From Clostridium sp. TW13 (GTDB taxonomy: Bacteria > Bacillota > Clostridia > Clostridiales > Clostridiaceae), in the NCBI RefSeq assembly GCF_024345225.1, contig NZ_BROD01000001.1, forward strand, positions 2,614,362-2,678,361: a DNA stretch of 64,000 nt. The letters are read 5' to 3'. This document shows, piece after piece, positions 9,466-17,259 of this stretch. A program made the translations under genes and the position numbers. Positions within the stretch are counted from its first letter, which is position 1, and each line of letters opens with the position of its first letter. The notes under the pieces are model-generated. The model searched no databases. It was not told the origin of the DNA and saw nothing but the letters and a program-made list of their open reading frames with translations.

Positions 9466-10386
9466 TTACTCTACCTCCTCAAAAGCACCAGTCTTTTTCA
9501 TTTGAATGATACTTAATGTTCCTACCACAAGGAAAATCAAAACACTTAGTGTTGCTGACCAATCATATCTATTTGTACTTACAGTCAACTTATATGCTGC
9601 TCCACCAAGTAAATCAGTAGCTCCTGCATATTGTACACCTATTTTAGCTGGTCCACCTTCATTAAGCATATATGGAACCATGAAGTTATTAAAATTCATT
9701 GCAAAAGAAGATATTACAAGAGGTAATGATGAAGCTGTAATTGAAGGTAAGGTTATGTTTCTAAATTTTTGCCATCTTGTTGCTCCATCAATTTCTGCTG
9801 CTTCATAATAACTCTTATCTACTGCTGAAAGAGCCCCTAGGCATATATTCATCATCCATGGAAATCCTAACCAGAAATTCAATACAAACACAGCTACTTT
9901 GGCCCAAGTTGGATCTAGTAACCAAGGTATTTTGGTATTAATAATATGGAACTTCATTAAAATCATATTAATTGCACCATATTCTGCATTAAACATACCT
10001 TGCCATATCATCATAGATATTAATCCTGGAACTGCCCAAGGTAAAATTAAAAGAGCTTTGTACACTCCTCTTTCTTTCATATTTTCATTGCTTAATATCA
10101 TTGCAAAAATAAGTCCAATTAGATAAGTACCAACTGCTGAACCAATGGCAAATATTACAGTCCATATAAATACTGGTAAAAATATAGGTTGTAAATCACC
10201 TGTTAAAATAGATTTATAATTTTCAAATCCAATAAATGAGTAATCATTAACATGATTAATATTATAATTAGTAAAACTAATATAGATTGTATATACTATT
10301 GGAAGAAAGCTTAATATAAATATTGATATCATTAATGGTGATACATATAAATAGGGTCTAGCTTTGTCCATCTTTGAAGTCTTCAT
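9466..10386 (-). CDS. malF: Maltodextrin ABC transporter permease, MalF-like
   Basis: Partner permease of 306 residues with six predicted membrane spans and the EAA motif YEAAEIDGATRWQKFRNITL. Its short N terminus lacks the large periplasmic loop of enterobacterial MalF, as is usual in Firmicutes. It follows malE by 59 bp that contain a strong hairpin without a U-run, and precedes malG by 1 bp. AAGGAGGGAGAAAA stands before the ATG. It forms the membrane channel with MalG for substrate delivered by the lipoprotein MalE. Confidence 0.9.
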   Translation of the reverse strand: MKTSKMDKARPYLYVSPLMISIFILSFLPIVYTIYISFTNYNINHVNDYSFIGFENYKSILTGDLQPIFLPVFIWTVIFAIGSAVGTYLIGLIFAMILSNENMKERGVYKALLILPWAVPGLISMMIWQGMFNAEYGAINMILMKFHIINTKIPWLLDPTWAKVAVFVLNFWLGFPWMMNICLGALSAVDKSYYEAAEIDGATRWQKFRNITLPSITASSLPLVISSFAMNFNNFMVPYMLNEGGPAKIGVQYAGATDLLGGAAYKLTVSTNRYDWSATLSVLIFLVVGTLSIIQMKKTGAFEEVE

Positions 10387-10405
10387 TTTTCTCCCTCCTT
10401 ATTAT

Positions 10406-10443
10406 AAATTGGGATGAGGAGAAAATTCTCCCCGTCCCATTTA
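10406..10443 (-). promoter_or_regulatory. malE-malF intercistronic stabilising hairpin
   Basis: Arms of about 18 nt (10406-10423 and 10426-10443) form a stem with a 2-nt tip and three mismatches. No U-run follows on the minus strand and the malF ribosome-binding site is close behind. Such stems often protect the binding-protein mRNA so that it is made in excess over the permeases. Confidence 0.65.
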
Positions 10444-10445
10444 AA

Positions 10446-11666
10446 TTATTTCATTGTTGCAATTTTTTGTTGCATTTGTTTTACTATATTATCTGCTGCT
10501 TGTTTAGGAGTTTGTTTATTAGTAATCATTAATGTAATATTGTTTTTAGCAGGATCCCAAACAGTTCCAAATTCAGGAGCAGAAGACATTGGAATTGCTG
10601 ATTCAGATTGTTTTGCAAATACACTTGTTATAGGATCATTTTTAATTTCATCCTTTGCTTGTTCTGATTTAAGAACAGGAATTGCTGCTGTTTGTTTGAA
10701 TAGCTTGTATGGTCCATTCTTTGCTAAATACTTCATAAAGCTCCAAGCTTCAGTCTTATTTTGAGAGCTCTTTGGAACTACTGCGAACTTAATTCCAGCA
10801 GTTGTTGGAACAGCTTTTCCAGGTACTATTTCTGGGAAAGTAGCTACACCAAAGTTAAGATTTGCTTTCTTAAATGCTGCAACATCCCATGGTCCACTTA
10901 GATAGAATGCAACTTTTCCATTTTGGAAGTTACCTCTAGCTACTTCTGCAGTAACACTTGGGCTTACTAATTTGCTAGTATTAGCAAGATCATTAATCAT
11001 TGTAAGACCTTTTACAGCTCCTTCATTGTTTAATCCTATATCCTTAGGATCTACTGTACCATCATCAGATGTCTTTAATACATATCCTCCATTAGCTTGA
11101 ATGAAAGCTAAGCTATAATAGAAATCATTTAATACATAGTTAAATCCAAGAGTCTTTGCTTGAGCAACAAGGTCATCCCAAGTCTTTGGAGCTTCCTTTA
11201 CCTTATCTTTATTATAGAATAAAACGTATGTTTCTAGTGTTAGTGGAACTGCATATCTCTTTCCAGCAATTGAACTAGCCTTTAATGCTGGTTCAATATA
11301 ATCACTATCATCCATAGTTCCGGTTGGAACTTCGTCAATTAAATCTGCCTTTTGGAATGTTCCTAAGTGGTCATTTGCTATACCAACTACTGCATCTGGA
11401 GAATTCTTTCCTTTAGATGCTTGAACCAAAGAATCAAATCCCTTTGTATCTTCAGTAACCTTAACTTTATTACCAGTTTCTTTAGCCCATGCTTCAGCTA
11501 AATCTTTTACACATTTTAAATTTTCTCCAGTATATTGAGACCAGATCTTAATTTCCTTTCCACCTGTAGTAGTTTTTCCAGAATCACTCTTACCGCAACC
11601 TGCGAAAGCTCCACCAATCATCATAGTTGCCATTAAGCAAGCTATAACCTTTGTTCTTTTTAACAT
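10446..11666 (-). CDS. malE: Maltodextrin-binding lipoprotein of an ABC transporter
   Basis: Extracytoplasmic solute-binding protein of 406 residues (family 1, MalE type). It has a lipoprotein signal peptide with lipobox AFAGC, so the mature lipid-anchored Cys is near residue 24, followed by a Gly/Ser/Thr-rich linker. Motifs typical of sugar-binding proteins include KIWSQYTGENLKCVKDLAEAW at the start of the mature domain and GKVAFYLSGPWDV. First gene of the malEFG operon. The long 5' region holds a good promoter, three LacI-type operators and a cre-like box, so induction by maltodextrin and carbon catabolite control are inferred. Confidence 0.92.
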   Translation of the reverse strand: MLKRTKVIACLMATMMIGGAFAGCGKSDSGKTTTGGKEIKIWSQYTGENLKCVKDLAEAWAKETGNKVKVTEDTKGFDSLVQASKGKNSPDAVVGIANDHLGTFQKADLIDEVPTGTMDDSDYIEPALKASSIAGKRYAVPLTLETYVLFYNKDKVKEAPKTWDDLVAQAKTLGFNYVLNDFYYSLAFIQANGGYVLKTSDDGTVDPKDIGLNNEGAVKGLTMINDLANTSKLVSPSVTAEVARGNFQNGKVAFYLSGPWDVAAFKKANLNFGVATFPEIVPGKAVPTTAGIKFAVVPKSSQNKTEAWSFMKYLAKNGPYKLFKQTAAIPVLKSEQAKDEIKNDPITSVFAKQSESAIPMSSAPEFGTVWDPAKNNITLMITNKQTPKQAADNIVKQMQQKIATMK

Positions 11667-11727
11667 AATGAAATCCCCCTCATTTTTTCTTTAATCCCTT
11701 GGATTAAATTTTTTTATTATTTTATTT

Positions 11728-11743
11728 TCGGTATCGGTTCCAA
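11728..11743. promoter_or_regulatory. LacI-type operator 1 (mal)
   Basis: TCGGTATCGGTTCCAA, a degenerate copy of the two better sites nearby, with the same GGTATCGGT core. Its centre is 23 bp from operator 2. It lies in the malE leader. Confidence 0.6.
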
Positions 11744-11750
11744 AAATTCT

Positions 11751-11766
11751 TTGGTATCGGTACCAA
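11751..11766. promoter_or_regulatory. LacI-type operator 2 (mal)
   Basis: TTGGTATCGGTACCAA, symmetric about the central CG at 7 of 8 base pairs, typical for a LacI/GalR-family dimer. It lies downstream of the mapped promoter-like sequence, between it and malE. Confidence 0.75.
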
Positions 11767-11849
11767 GTTTAGATAAAAATAATTATTTATTCCTCACTTA
11801 AGCTTAATAAATATGTTTATATTTGCTAGAGCTTGGACTAAAAAACCAT

Positions 11850-11865
11850 TTGGTATCGGTACCGA
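11850..11865. promoter_or_regulatory. LacI-type operator 3 (mal)
   Basis: TTGGTATCGGTACCGA shares 14 of 16 positions with operator 2 and starts about 30 bp downstream of the predicted transcription start. Three sites of one family across about 140 bp suggest cooperative or looping repression. Confidence 0.75.
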
Positions 11866-11880
11866 TGTTGTAAAAACCCC

Positions 11881-11894
11881 TGGTAACCTTTACA
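11881..11894 (-). promoter_or_regulatory. cre-like site overlapping the malE transcription start
   Basis: Read on the minus strand the site is TGTAAAGGTTACCA, matching 12 of 14 positions of the usual CcpA consensus; the central C is replaced by G. It covers the predicted +1 region, a position where CcpA would repress. Confidence 0.5.
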
Positions 11895-11899
11895 AGCTT

Positions 11900-11928
11900 A
11901 TTATAATACTATTCTTTTTTACTTTCAA
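11900..11928 (-). promoter_or_regulatory. Sigma-A-type promoter of malEFG
   Basis: On the minus strand a TTGAAA -35 (11923-11928), an exact 17-bp spacer and a TATAAT -10 (11900-11905). The predicted start is near 11893, giving a leader of about 225 nt that contains the operators. The remaining intergenic sequence, 11930-12293, is very AT-rich and shows nothing else I can name. Confidence 0.75.
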
Positions 11929-12293
11929 TACATTTTTTAGAATTTCTTAAAATTTTTTTTGTAAATTTTATTCATTCCTCTAACTTATTTCTTTGACCCC
12001 GCTGTTTTACTAGTTTTTCATATATTAACTTTTTTTGAATTAGATTTGAATTTTTTTATAACAAGATATTATTTTATATAAAATGTAATAAATGTTGTCC
12101 ATCAAAGATTAATTTATAAATTGTATTAATTAGAATTTACTATATATTCTCCATTGAATCATTATCAGCAACTCTCCTATTTTAAAAGTTTAAACAAAGA
12201 TATTATCTCAAATGTTATAGAATCTTACAAAAGGATTTAAGTTAATATTGTAGAATAAGATATAAATATAACTATTATGAAAAGAGGTATTAT

Positions 12294-13013
12294 ATGTACA
12301 AAAATTATATTTTTGATTTATACGGAACTTTAGTTGACATTCATACAGATGAATCATCTACTCTTCTATGGGAAAAATTATCTTTATTCTATTCTTTTAA
12401 AGGTGCAATTTACTCAGCAGAAGAATTGAAAACTTCTTATCTACAAAATGTAAAGTTAAAGCAAACTTCTATAACTAATACCAAATATCCTGATTTTCCT
12501 ATAGAAGAAATTTTTAATTCATTATTTGAAGATAAGCATATAAAAGTATCTAAAGATACAGTAAATGATGCTGCACAACTTTTTAGAATTCTATCAATTG
12601 AATACATAAAACTATATGATGGGGTAATTGAATTATTAGAGTTACTAAAGAAAAATAGCAAAAAAATTTATCTTTTATCAAATGCTCAAAGAATCTTTAC
12701 CTTATATGAAATGAGATTATTAGATATTGAAAAATATTTTGATGGTATTTGCTTTTCTAGTGATTACTATGTTTGCAAGCCAGATATGAAGTTTTATAAT
12801 ACTATAATTGGAAAGTTTAATCTAAAAAAAGAAGAGTCAATTATGATTGGTAATGATTTTATTGCTGATATACAAGGTGCTGCTGCTATTGGTTTAGATT
12901 CATTGTATATTGATTCTAATCTTTCTCCAGAGATAACAACTCCATTACAAAGTAATTTTTCTATTATGTCTGGTAATGTACGAGAAGTTGCTCCATTGAT
13001 TGTAAATTCTTAA
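12294..13013 (+). CDS. HAD-superfamily hydrolase with DxYGT motif I
   Basis: Haloacid dehalogenase superfamily protein of 239 residues, subclass IA-like. Motif I is IFDLYGTLVD with nucleophile Asp8, but the second Asp used by phosphatases is Tyr10, as in 2-haloacid dehalogenases and some YjjG-like proteins. Motif II is LLSNAQ, motif III Lys lies in CKPDMKFY, and motif IV is MIGNDFIADIQGA. A helical cap follows motif I (about residues 15-95). It is monocistronic, divergent from malE, with AGAGGT before the ATG. Substrate unknown; a phosphatase role is less sure because of the Tyr. Confidence 0.8.
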   Translation: MYKNYIFDLYGTLVDIHTDESSTLLWEKLSLFYSFKGAIYSAEELKTSYLQNVKLKQTSITNTKYPDFPIEEIFNSLFEDKHIKVSKDTVNDAAQLFRILSIEYIKLYDGVIELLELLKKNSKKIYLLSNAQRIFTLYEMRLLDIEKYFDGICFSSDYYVCKPDMKFYNTIIGKFNLKKEESIMIGNDFIADIQGAAAIGLDSLYIDSNLSPEITTPLQSNFSIMSGNVREVAPLIVNS

Positions 13014-13040
13014 TTTTTTAATATAGAGATAAACATAAAA

Positions 13041-13084
13041 ATATGTATATAGTTAAATATTTACCTTTTTAACTATATACATAT
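13041..13084 (-). terminator. Long hairpin between convergent HAD gene and alaT
   Basis: Arms of 17 nt (13041-13057 and 13068-13084) pair perfectly around a 10-nt loop. TTTTT follows on the minus strand only, so it best serves transcription coming from alaT, although it lies about 100 bp past that stop codon. Confidence 0.55.
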
Positions 13085-13181
13085 AAAAATATATAAACAT
13101 TTATAGACGAAATGCTGGTTTTAGCTACATTCACTTATAAAATCATAAAATAGTTATGACATTCACCTTTTTATAAAGGAA

Positions 13182-14360
13182 TTATTTATCAATATTTTTA
13201 TGTTTTGAAACAAACCTTTCCATTCTCTTTAATGCTTCTACAATATTATCCATAGAAGATGCATAGCATGCTCTTATAAACCCTTCTCCACATTCACCAA
13301 AAGCATTACCAGGCACAACTAGAACCTTTTCTTCCATTAATAACTTTTCACAAAACTCATCTGAAGTAAGTCCTGTAGAAGTAATGCAAGGAAATACATA
13401 AAAAGCTCCTAGTGGTTCAAAGCAGCTTAATCCAATCCTTCTGAAACCATCTACTAATACTCTTCTTCTTCTATTGTATTCTTTAACCATAGTATTTACA
13501 TCTGATTCAGAATGCTTTAATGCTTCAATAGCTGCATATTGAGCTGTAGTAGGAGAACACATTATTGCATATTGATGTATCTTTTTCATTGCTTCAATTA
13601 AAACTGGATTACCACATACGTATCCTAATCTCCAGCCAGTCATAGCATAAGCTTTTGAAAATCCATTTATGACTAAAGTCTTATCCTTTATCTCTGGAAA
13701 ACTTGCTATAGAAACATGGTCACTGCCATAAGATAATTCTGCATAAATCTCGTCTGATATTACTATTACATTCTTATCTTTTAAAACTTTAACTATAGGT
13801 TCTAACTCTTCTCTTGTCATTATTGCCCCTGTAGGGTTATTAGGAAATGGAATTATCACAACCTTAGTTTTTTCTGTTATTGCTTCCTCTAGCTCCTCTG
13901 CAGTCAATTTAAATTGATTTTCTTCTTTTAAATTAATTACCCTAGAAGTCGCTCCAGTAAATGCAGTACATCCTTTATAAGCTACGAAGCTTGGTTCTGG
14001 AACAACAACCTCATCACCTGGGCCAACTAAAGCTCTAAGCGCTATATCAATCCCCTCACTTCCTCCAACAGTAACTAAAATCTCATTTTCTGGCTTATAA
14101 GAAAGATTGAATCTTCTTTTTAAATACTTTGAGATTTCATAACGTAATTCCATAAATCCTGCATTTGATGAATAATGTGTATGACCTTTTTCTAAAGAAT
14201 ATATTCCTGCTTCCCTAACATTCCAAGGTGTTACAAAGTCTGGCTCTCCAACGCCAAGAGAGATAACATCTTCCATCTCATTTATCATATCAAAATACTT
14301 TCTGATACCTGATGGAGGCATATTCTTTACATTATCCAGTATCATGTCTTCTAGTATCAT
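13182..14360 (-). CDS. alaT: Class I/II PLP aminotransferase, probable alanine transaminase
   Basis: Fold-type I aminotransferase of 392 residues. The PLP lysine lies in INGFSKAYAMTGWRLGY, with NNPTG, SDEIYAEL and RRLL-type binding elements around it. Its start overlaps the alaR stop by ATGA. The pairing of an Lrp/AsnC regulator with an aminotransferase matches the Bacillus subtilis alaR-alaT (yugG-yugH) operon. The T-box upstream, with GCA in the specifier position, independently suggests regulation by tRNA-Ala. I therefore infer alanine synthesis from pyruvate; other keto-acid specificities are possible on protein sequence alone. Cytoplasmic. Confidence 0.85.
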   Translation of the reverse strand: MILEDMILDNVKNMPPSGIRKYFDMINEMEDVISLGVGEPDFVTPWNVREAGIYSLEKGHTHYSSNAGFMELRYEISKYLKRRFNLSYKPENEILVTVGGSEGIDIALRALVGPGDEVVVPEPSFVAYKGCTAFTGATSRVINLKEENQFKLTAEELEEAITEKTKVVIIPFPNNPTGAIMTREELEPIVKVLKDKNVIVISDEIYAELSYGSDHVSIASFPEIKDKTLVINGFSKAYAMTGWRLGYVCGNPVLIEAMKKIHQYAIMCSPTTAQYAAIEALKHSESDVNTMVKEYNRRRRVLVDGFRRIGLSCFEPLGAFYVFPCITSTGLTSDEFCEKLLMEEKVLVVPGNAFGECGEGFIRACYASSMDNIVEALKRMERFVSKHKNIDK

Positions 14361-14836
14361 ATAAATATTGCCTCCCTATCATCTATTTGTTTTTCTTTAA
14401 ATATGGTTCCGTGATCCTTATACTTTTTTAATACAAAATGTGTTGCTGTGCTAAGTACATATTCTTGCACTGCTAATTTTTCAGAAACAAAAAGTGCAAC
14501 TTCCTTCATAGTTTTTCCTTCAACTATAACTGTTAAATCAAATCCACCTGACATAAGATAGCAAGCTTTTACCTGTGAAAAGTTATATATTCTTTCTGCA
14601 ACCTTATCAAAACCAACACCTCTTTGAGGAGTAACATTTACTTCAATTAAAGCGGTAACAGTTTCTGTTCCTGTGTTTTCCCAATTAATTAATGTAGTAT
14701 AGCCTGCTATTATATTTTTTTCTTCATAATCCCTAATAGCATCCCTTACCTCTTCTACAGTTTTCCCTATCATTACTGCTATTTGCTCATCACTACATCT
14801 GCCATTCTTTTCTAAGATCTCAAGAATTTCTTCCAT
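14357..14836 (-). CDS. alaR: Lrp/AsnC-family transcriptional regulator, AlaR-like
   Basis: Regulator of 159 residues with an N-terminal winged helix-turn-helix (about 1-60; CSDEQIAVMIGKTVEEVRDAI) and a C-terminal RAM/AsnC ligand-binding domain (about 65-150). First gene behind the T-box leader and overlapping alaT by 4 bp, so both are controlled by tRNA charging. In B. subtilis the homologous pair makes alanine, and a local autoregulatory or activating role is inferred. The ATG has AGGAGGAATTTATTT upstream. Confidence 0.85.
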   Translation of the reverse strand: MEEILEILEKNGRCSDEQIAVMIGKTVEEVRDAIRDYEEKNIIAGYTTLINWENTGTETVTALIEVNVTPQRGVGFDKVAERIYNFSQVKACYLMSGGFDLTVIVEGKTMKEVALFVSEKLAVQEYVLSTATHFVLKKYKDHGTIFKEKQIDDREAIFI

Positions 14837-14874
14837 AAATAAATTCCTCCTAAAAATTAATTAAAAATAAATAT

Positions 14875-15140
14875 AAAAAAACCCTCATCCCCAAAAGGGA
14901 CGAAGGTTAAAATTCGCGGTACCACCCTAATAGATAATATAAAATTATCCACTCAGTTAGAATATGTATATATTCTTTCCTCTGTAACGTGAGGACCACG
15001 TCGTTATCTACTAAAATCATTATTTTCAATAAGAGATTCAAAGGCTGCTTCCTATAAATTTCCTTACTGAATTCACACCAATCTTCAGCTCTCTAAGAAT
15101 TCAATTTAAAGTACTCTTCCTTATCATTATCTTTAACTTC
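14875..15140 (-). promoter_or_regulatory. T-box leader of alaR-alaT, inferred specifier GCA (Ala)
   Basis: Read on the minus strand it shows the canonical AAGAGTA near the 5' end, the AGAGAGC and TTGGTG stem I elements, AGTAGATAACG before stem III, the antiterminator T-box AGGGTGGTACCGCG, and a terminator stem followed by TTTTTTT (14875-14906). Pairing TAAATT with AATTTA above and AAGG with CCTT below leaves GAA-GCA-G in the 3' half of the specifier loop, so the specifier is GCA at 15046-15048. Uncharged tRNA-Ala would allow read-through. Confidence 0.9.
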
Positions 15141-15156
15141 AATATATTTTCTTATT

Positions 15157-15185
15157 ATTATAATAGTAAAATATATTTAATTCAA
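15157..15185 (-). promoter_or_regulatory. Promoter of the alaR T-box transcript
   Basis: TTGAAT -35 at 15180-15185, 17-bp spacer and TATAAT -10 at 15157-15162 on the minus strand. It lies directly upstream of the T-box leader. Confidence 0.7.
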
Positions 15186-15210
15186 GTTTTTTAATTTATT
15201 TTTCATAAAC

Positions 15211-15242
15211 AAAAGGATTATAAGAAAATTATCCTATAATCC
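15211..15242 (-). terminator. Terminator behind the zinc-ribbon gene
   Basis: GGATTATA (15215-15222) pairs with TATAATCC (15235-15242), and TTTTGTTT follows on the minus strand. It separates the small gene from the alaR promoter. Confidence 0.65.
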
Positions 15243-15258
15243 AATTGAAGTAACAAAA

Positions 15259-15414
15259 CTATCTTCTATTACTTTGTTGCTTTCTAGCTTTTCTACAAGT
15301 ATTGCATCTTACAGGATCATTCTCAAAGCCTTTTTCTTTATAAAATTCTTGTTCTCCTTCTGTGAAAACAAATTCCTCTCCACAATCCTTGCATACTAAA
15401 GTTTTATCTGCCAT
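15259..15414 (-). CDS. Small zinc-ribbon protein, 51 residues
   Basis: Too short for routine ORF calling but well supported. The protein starts MADKTLVCKDCGEEFVFT and ends in a basic tail; two CxxC pairs (VCKDCGE and RCNTCRK) about 27 residues apart form a likely zinc site. This matches the small zinc-binding domain proteins widespread in clostridia; function unknown. The ribosome-binding site GGAGG lies 8 bp before the ATG, and a terminator follows. It is monocistronic between the ABC exporter genes and the alaR T-box. Codon use fits its neighbours. Confidence 0.88.
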   Translation of the reverse strand: MADKTLVCKDCGEEFVFTEGEQEFYKEKGFENDPVRCNTCRKARKQQSNRR

Positions 15415-15516
15415 TTTATATTCCTCCTGTTATAAAACAATTCTAACATTATAGTATTATCTCTACTTTTCTTAAATTTATTCATTATAATAATTAATAA
15501 ATTTATAGTATTTTTT

Positions 15517-17259
15517 CTATTCTGCATCAAACTGACTATTATATAATTTATAATAGAAGCCTTTTTTCTTTAGCAACTCTTCGTGATTTCCTTGTTCTTC
15601 AATATGTCCATTATTTAACACTAAAATTAAATCAGCATCCCTTATGGTAGAAAGTCTATGTGCAATTACAAAACTTGTTCTCCCTTTCATCATCTTGAAG
15701 AAACCTTGCTGTATCTTTGCTTCAGTTCTAGTATCAACACTGCTGGTAGCTTCATCTAAGATTAGCATTGGAGGTAACTCAAGCATTGCTCTAGCTATAG
15801 TTAGCAATTGTCTTTGTCCTTGAGAAAGATTTTCTCCACCTTCTGAGATTATGGTATTATATCCATTTGGCAAACGCTTAATAAAACTGTGTGCATTGGC
15901 TGCCTTTGCTGCTGCTATTATTTCTTCATCTGTTGCATCATTCTTTCCGTATGATATATTATCTCTAATTGAACCTGAGAATAACCAAGTTTCTTGCAAT
16001 ACCATACCAAAAGATTTACGAAGACTATCCTTAGTCACACTTGTAATATCTACTCCATCAACTAACATTTTTCCTTTGCTATTTTCATAGAATCTCATTA
16101 ATAAATTGACAATTGTAGTTTTTCCTGCACCTGTAGGACCTACGATTGCTACTTTTTCACCTCTTTTAACTTCAAGATTAAAATCTTCAATTAGTGGCTT
16201 ATCTGGTGAATATGAAAATGCTACATTAGTAAACTTAATATTTCCTTGGATATCTGATAACACAGGCATATCTTCTCTTTCCTGCTCTTCAGGTTTCTCG
16301 TCTAATAAAGCAAAGACTCTTCCAGCTGAAGCTAATGCTCCTTGAAGCTGAGTAGATACACTTGTAATATTGTTTATAGGTTGAGAAAACTGATTAGAAT
16401 AAGTTAAGAAACTAGATATATTTCCTATACTAAGTCTTCCTGACAAGGCAGCTATCCCCCCTGTAATCCCCAACAATATATAAGTTATATTATTAACTAG
16501 TCTTGTAGATGGATTTACAAGTGATGAATAGAATTGAGACCAACGACCACACTTATATAATCTACCGTTTATTTCTCTAAATTTTTCTTCAGACCTTTTT
16601 TCATAACCAAAAGCCTTTACTACTTTTTCATTACTCATTATTTCTTCAATATAACCATTTAATTCTCCAATAGTCTTTGATTGTTCCTTAAACAGACTAT
16701 TTGATCTTGTAGTTATAAATGATGCTATAAAAAAGCATACAGGAGTCATTAAGATAACTACCAAAGTAATCTTAACACTTAATATACACATAAAAGTAAG
16801 TGAACCTATGATAGCTACAATTCCTGATAGGAATTGTGTTATAGCTTGATAAATTCCATCTGAAATAAATTCCATGTCATTAGTTAGTTTATTTAAAATT
16901 TCACCATGTGGATTTCTATCATAATATCTTAAATGCAAGTTTGATAAATTATCAAACACTTCTTTTCTTAAATCTTCTATTGTTCTGTTAGAAATAATAC
17001 TTGAAAGTACTTGAAATATCCATTGAAAAACTGCACTTACACAATACAATATTAGTAATATAGCAGCTATCTTTAAAAGAGGTTGGAATTTAACATTATT
17101 TTTATCTACAATGTAATCAACTCCTTTACCAATTATAAATGGTCCTATTATCATAAGAATATTACTTACTATGGCTGAAACTAATGCTAAAAAGAAATAC
17201 AGTTTATATCTTCCAACATAGCCAGCAAGGCGCTTTAATGTACCCTTATTTTTAGTCAT
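15517..17259 (-). CDS. ABC exporter half-transporter with consensus Walker B
   Basis: Half-transporter of 580 residues: six membrane spans (about 1-320) and an ATPase domain (about 335-575). The Walker A is GPTGAGKTT, Walker B is LILDEATSSVD with the catalytic Glu, and the H-loop His is in VIAHRLSTI. The signature is LSQGQ instead of LSGGQ. The upstream partner has the reverse pattern, so the two form a heterodimer of the BmrC/BmrD or YfiB/YfiC class. It starts within the partner's stop (TAATG). Substrate unknown; drug or lipid export is the family norm. Confidence 0.9.
   Translation of the reverse strand: MTKNKGTLKRLAGYVGRYKLYFFLALVSAIVSNILMIIGPFIIGKGVDYIVDKNNVKFQPLLKIAAILLILYCVSAVFQWIFQVLSSIISNRTIEDLRKEVFDNLSNLHLRYYDRNPHGEILNKLTNDMEFISDGIYQAITQFLSGIVAIIGSLTFMCILSVKITLVVILMTPVCFFIASFITTRSNSLFKEQSKTIGELNGYIEEIMSNEKVVKAFGYEKRSEEKFREINGRLYKCGRWSQFYSSLVNPSTRLVNNITYILLGITGGIAALSGRLSIGNISSFLTYSNQFSQPINNITSVSTQLQGALASAGRVFALLDEKPEEQEREDMPVLSDIQGNIKFTNVAFSYSPDKPLIEDFNLEVKRGEKVAIVGPTGAGKTTIVNLLMRFYENSKGKMLVDGVDITSVTKDSLRKSFGMVLQETWLFSGSIRDNISYGKNDATDEEIIAAAKAANAHSFIKRLPNGYNTIISEGGENLSQGQRQLLTIARAMLELPPMLILDEATSSVDTRTEAKIQQGFFKMMKGRTSFVIAHRLSTIRDADLILVLNNGHIEEQGNHEELLKKKGFYYKLYNSQFDAE

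Noticed and set aside
10414-10764. 116-codon plus-strand frame opposite the malE 3' end
   Set aside because: No ribosome-binding site and fully overlapped by the malE coding sequence and the intercistronic hairpin.
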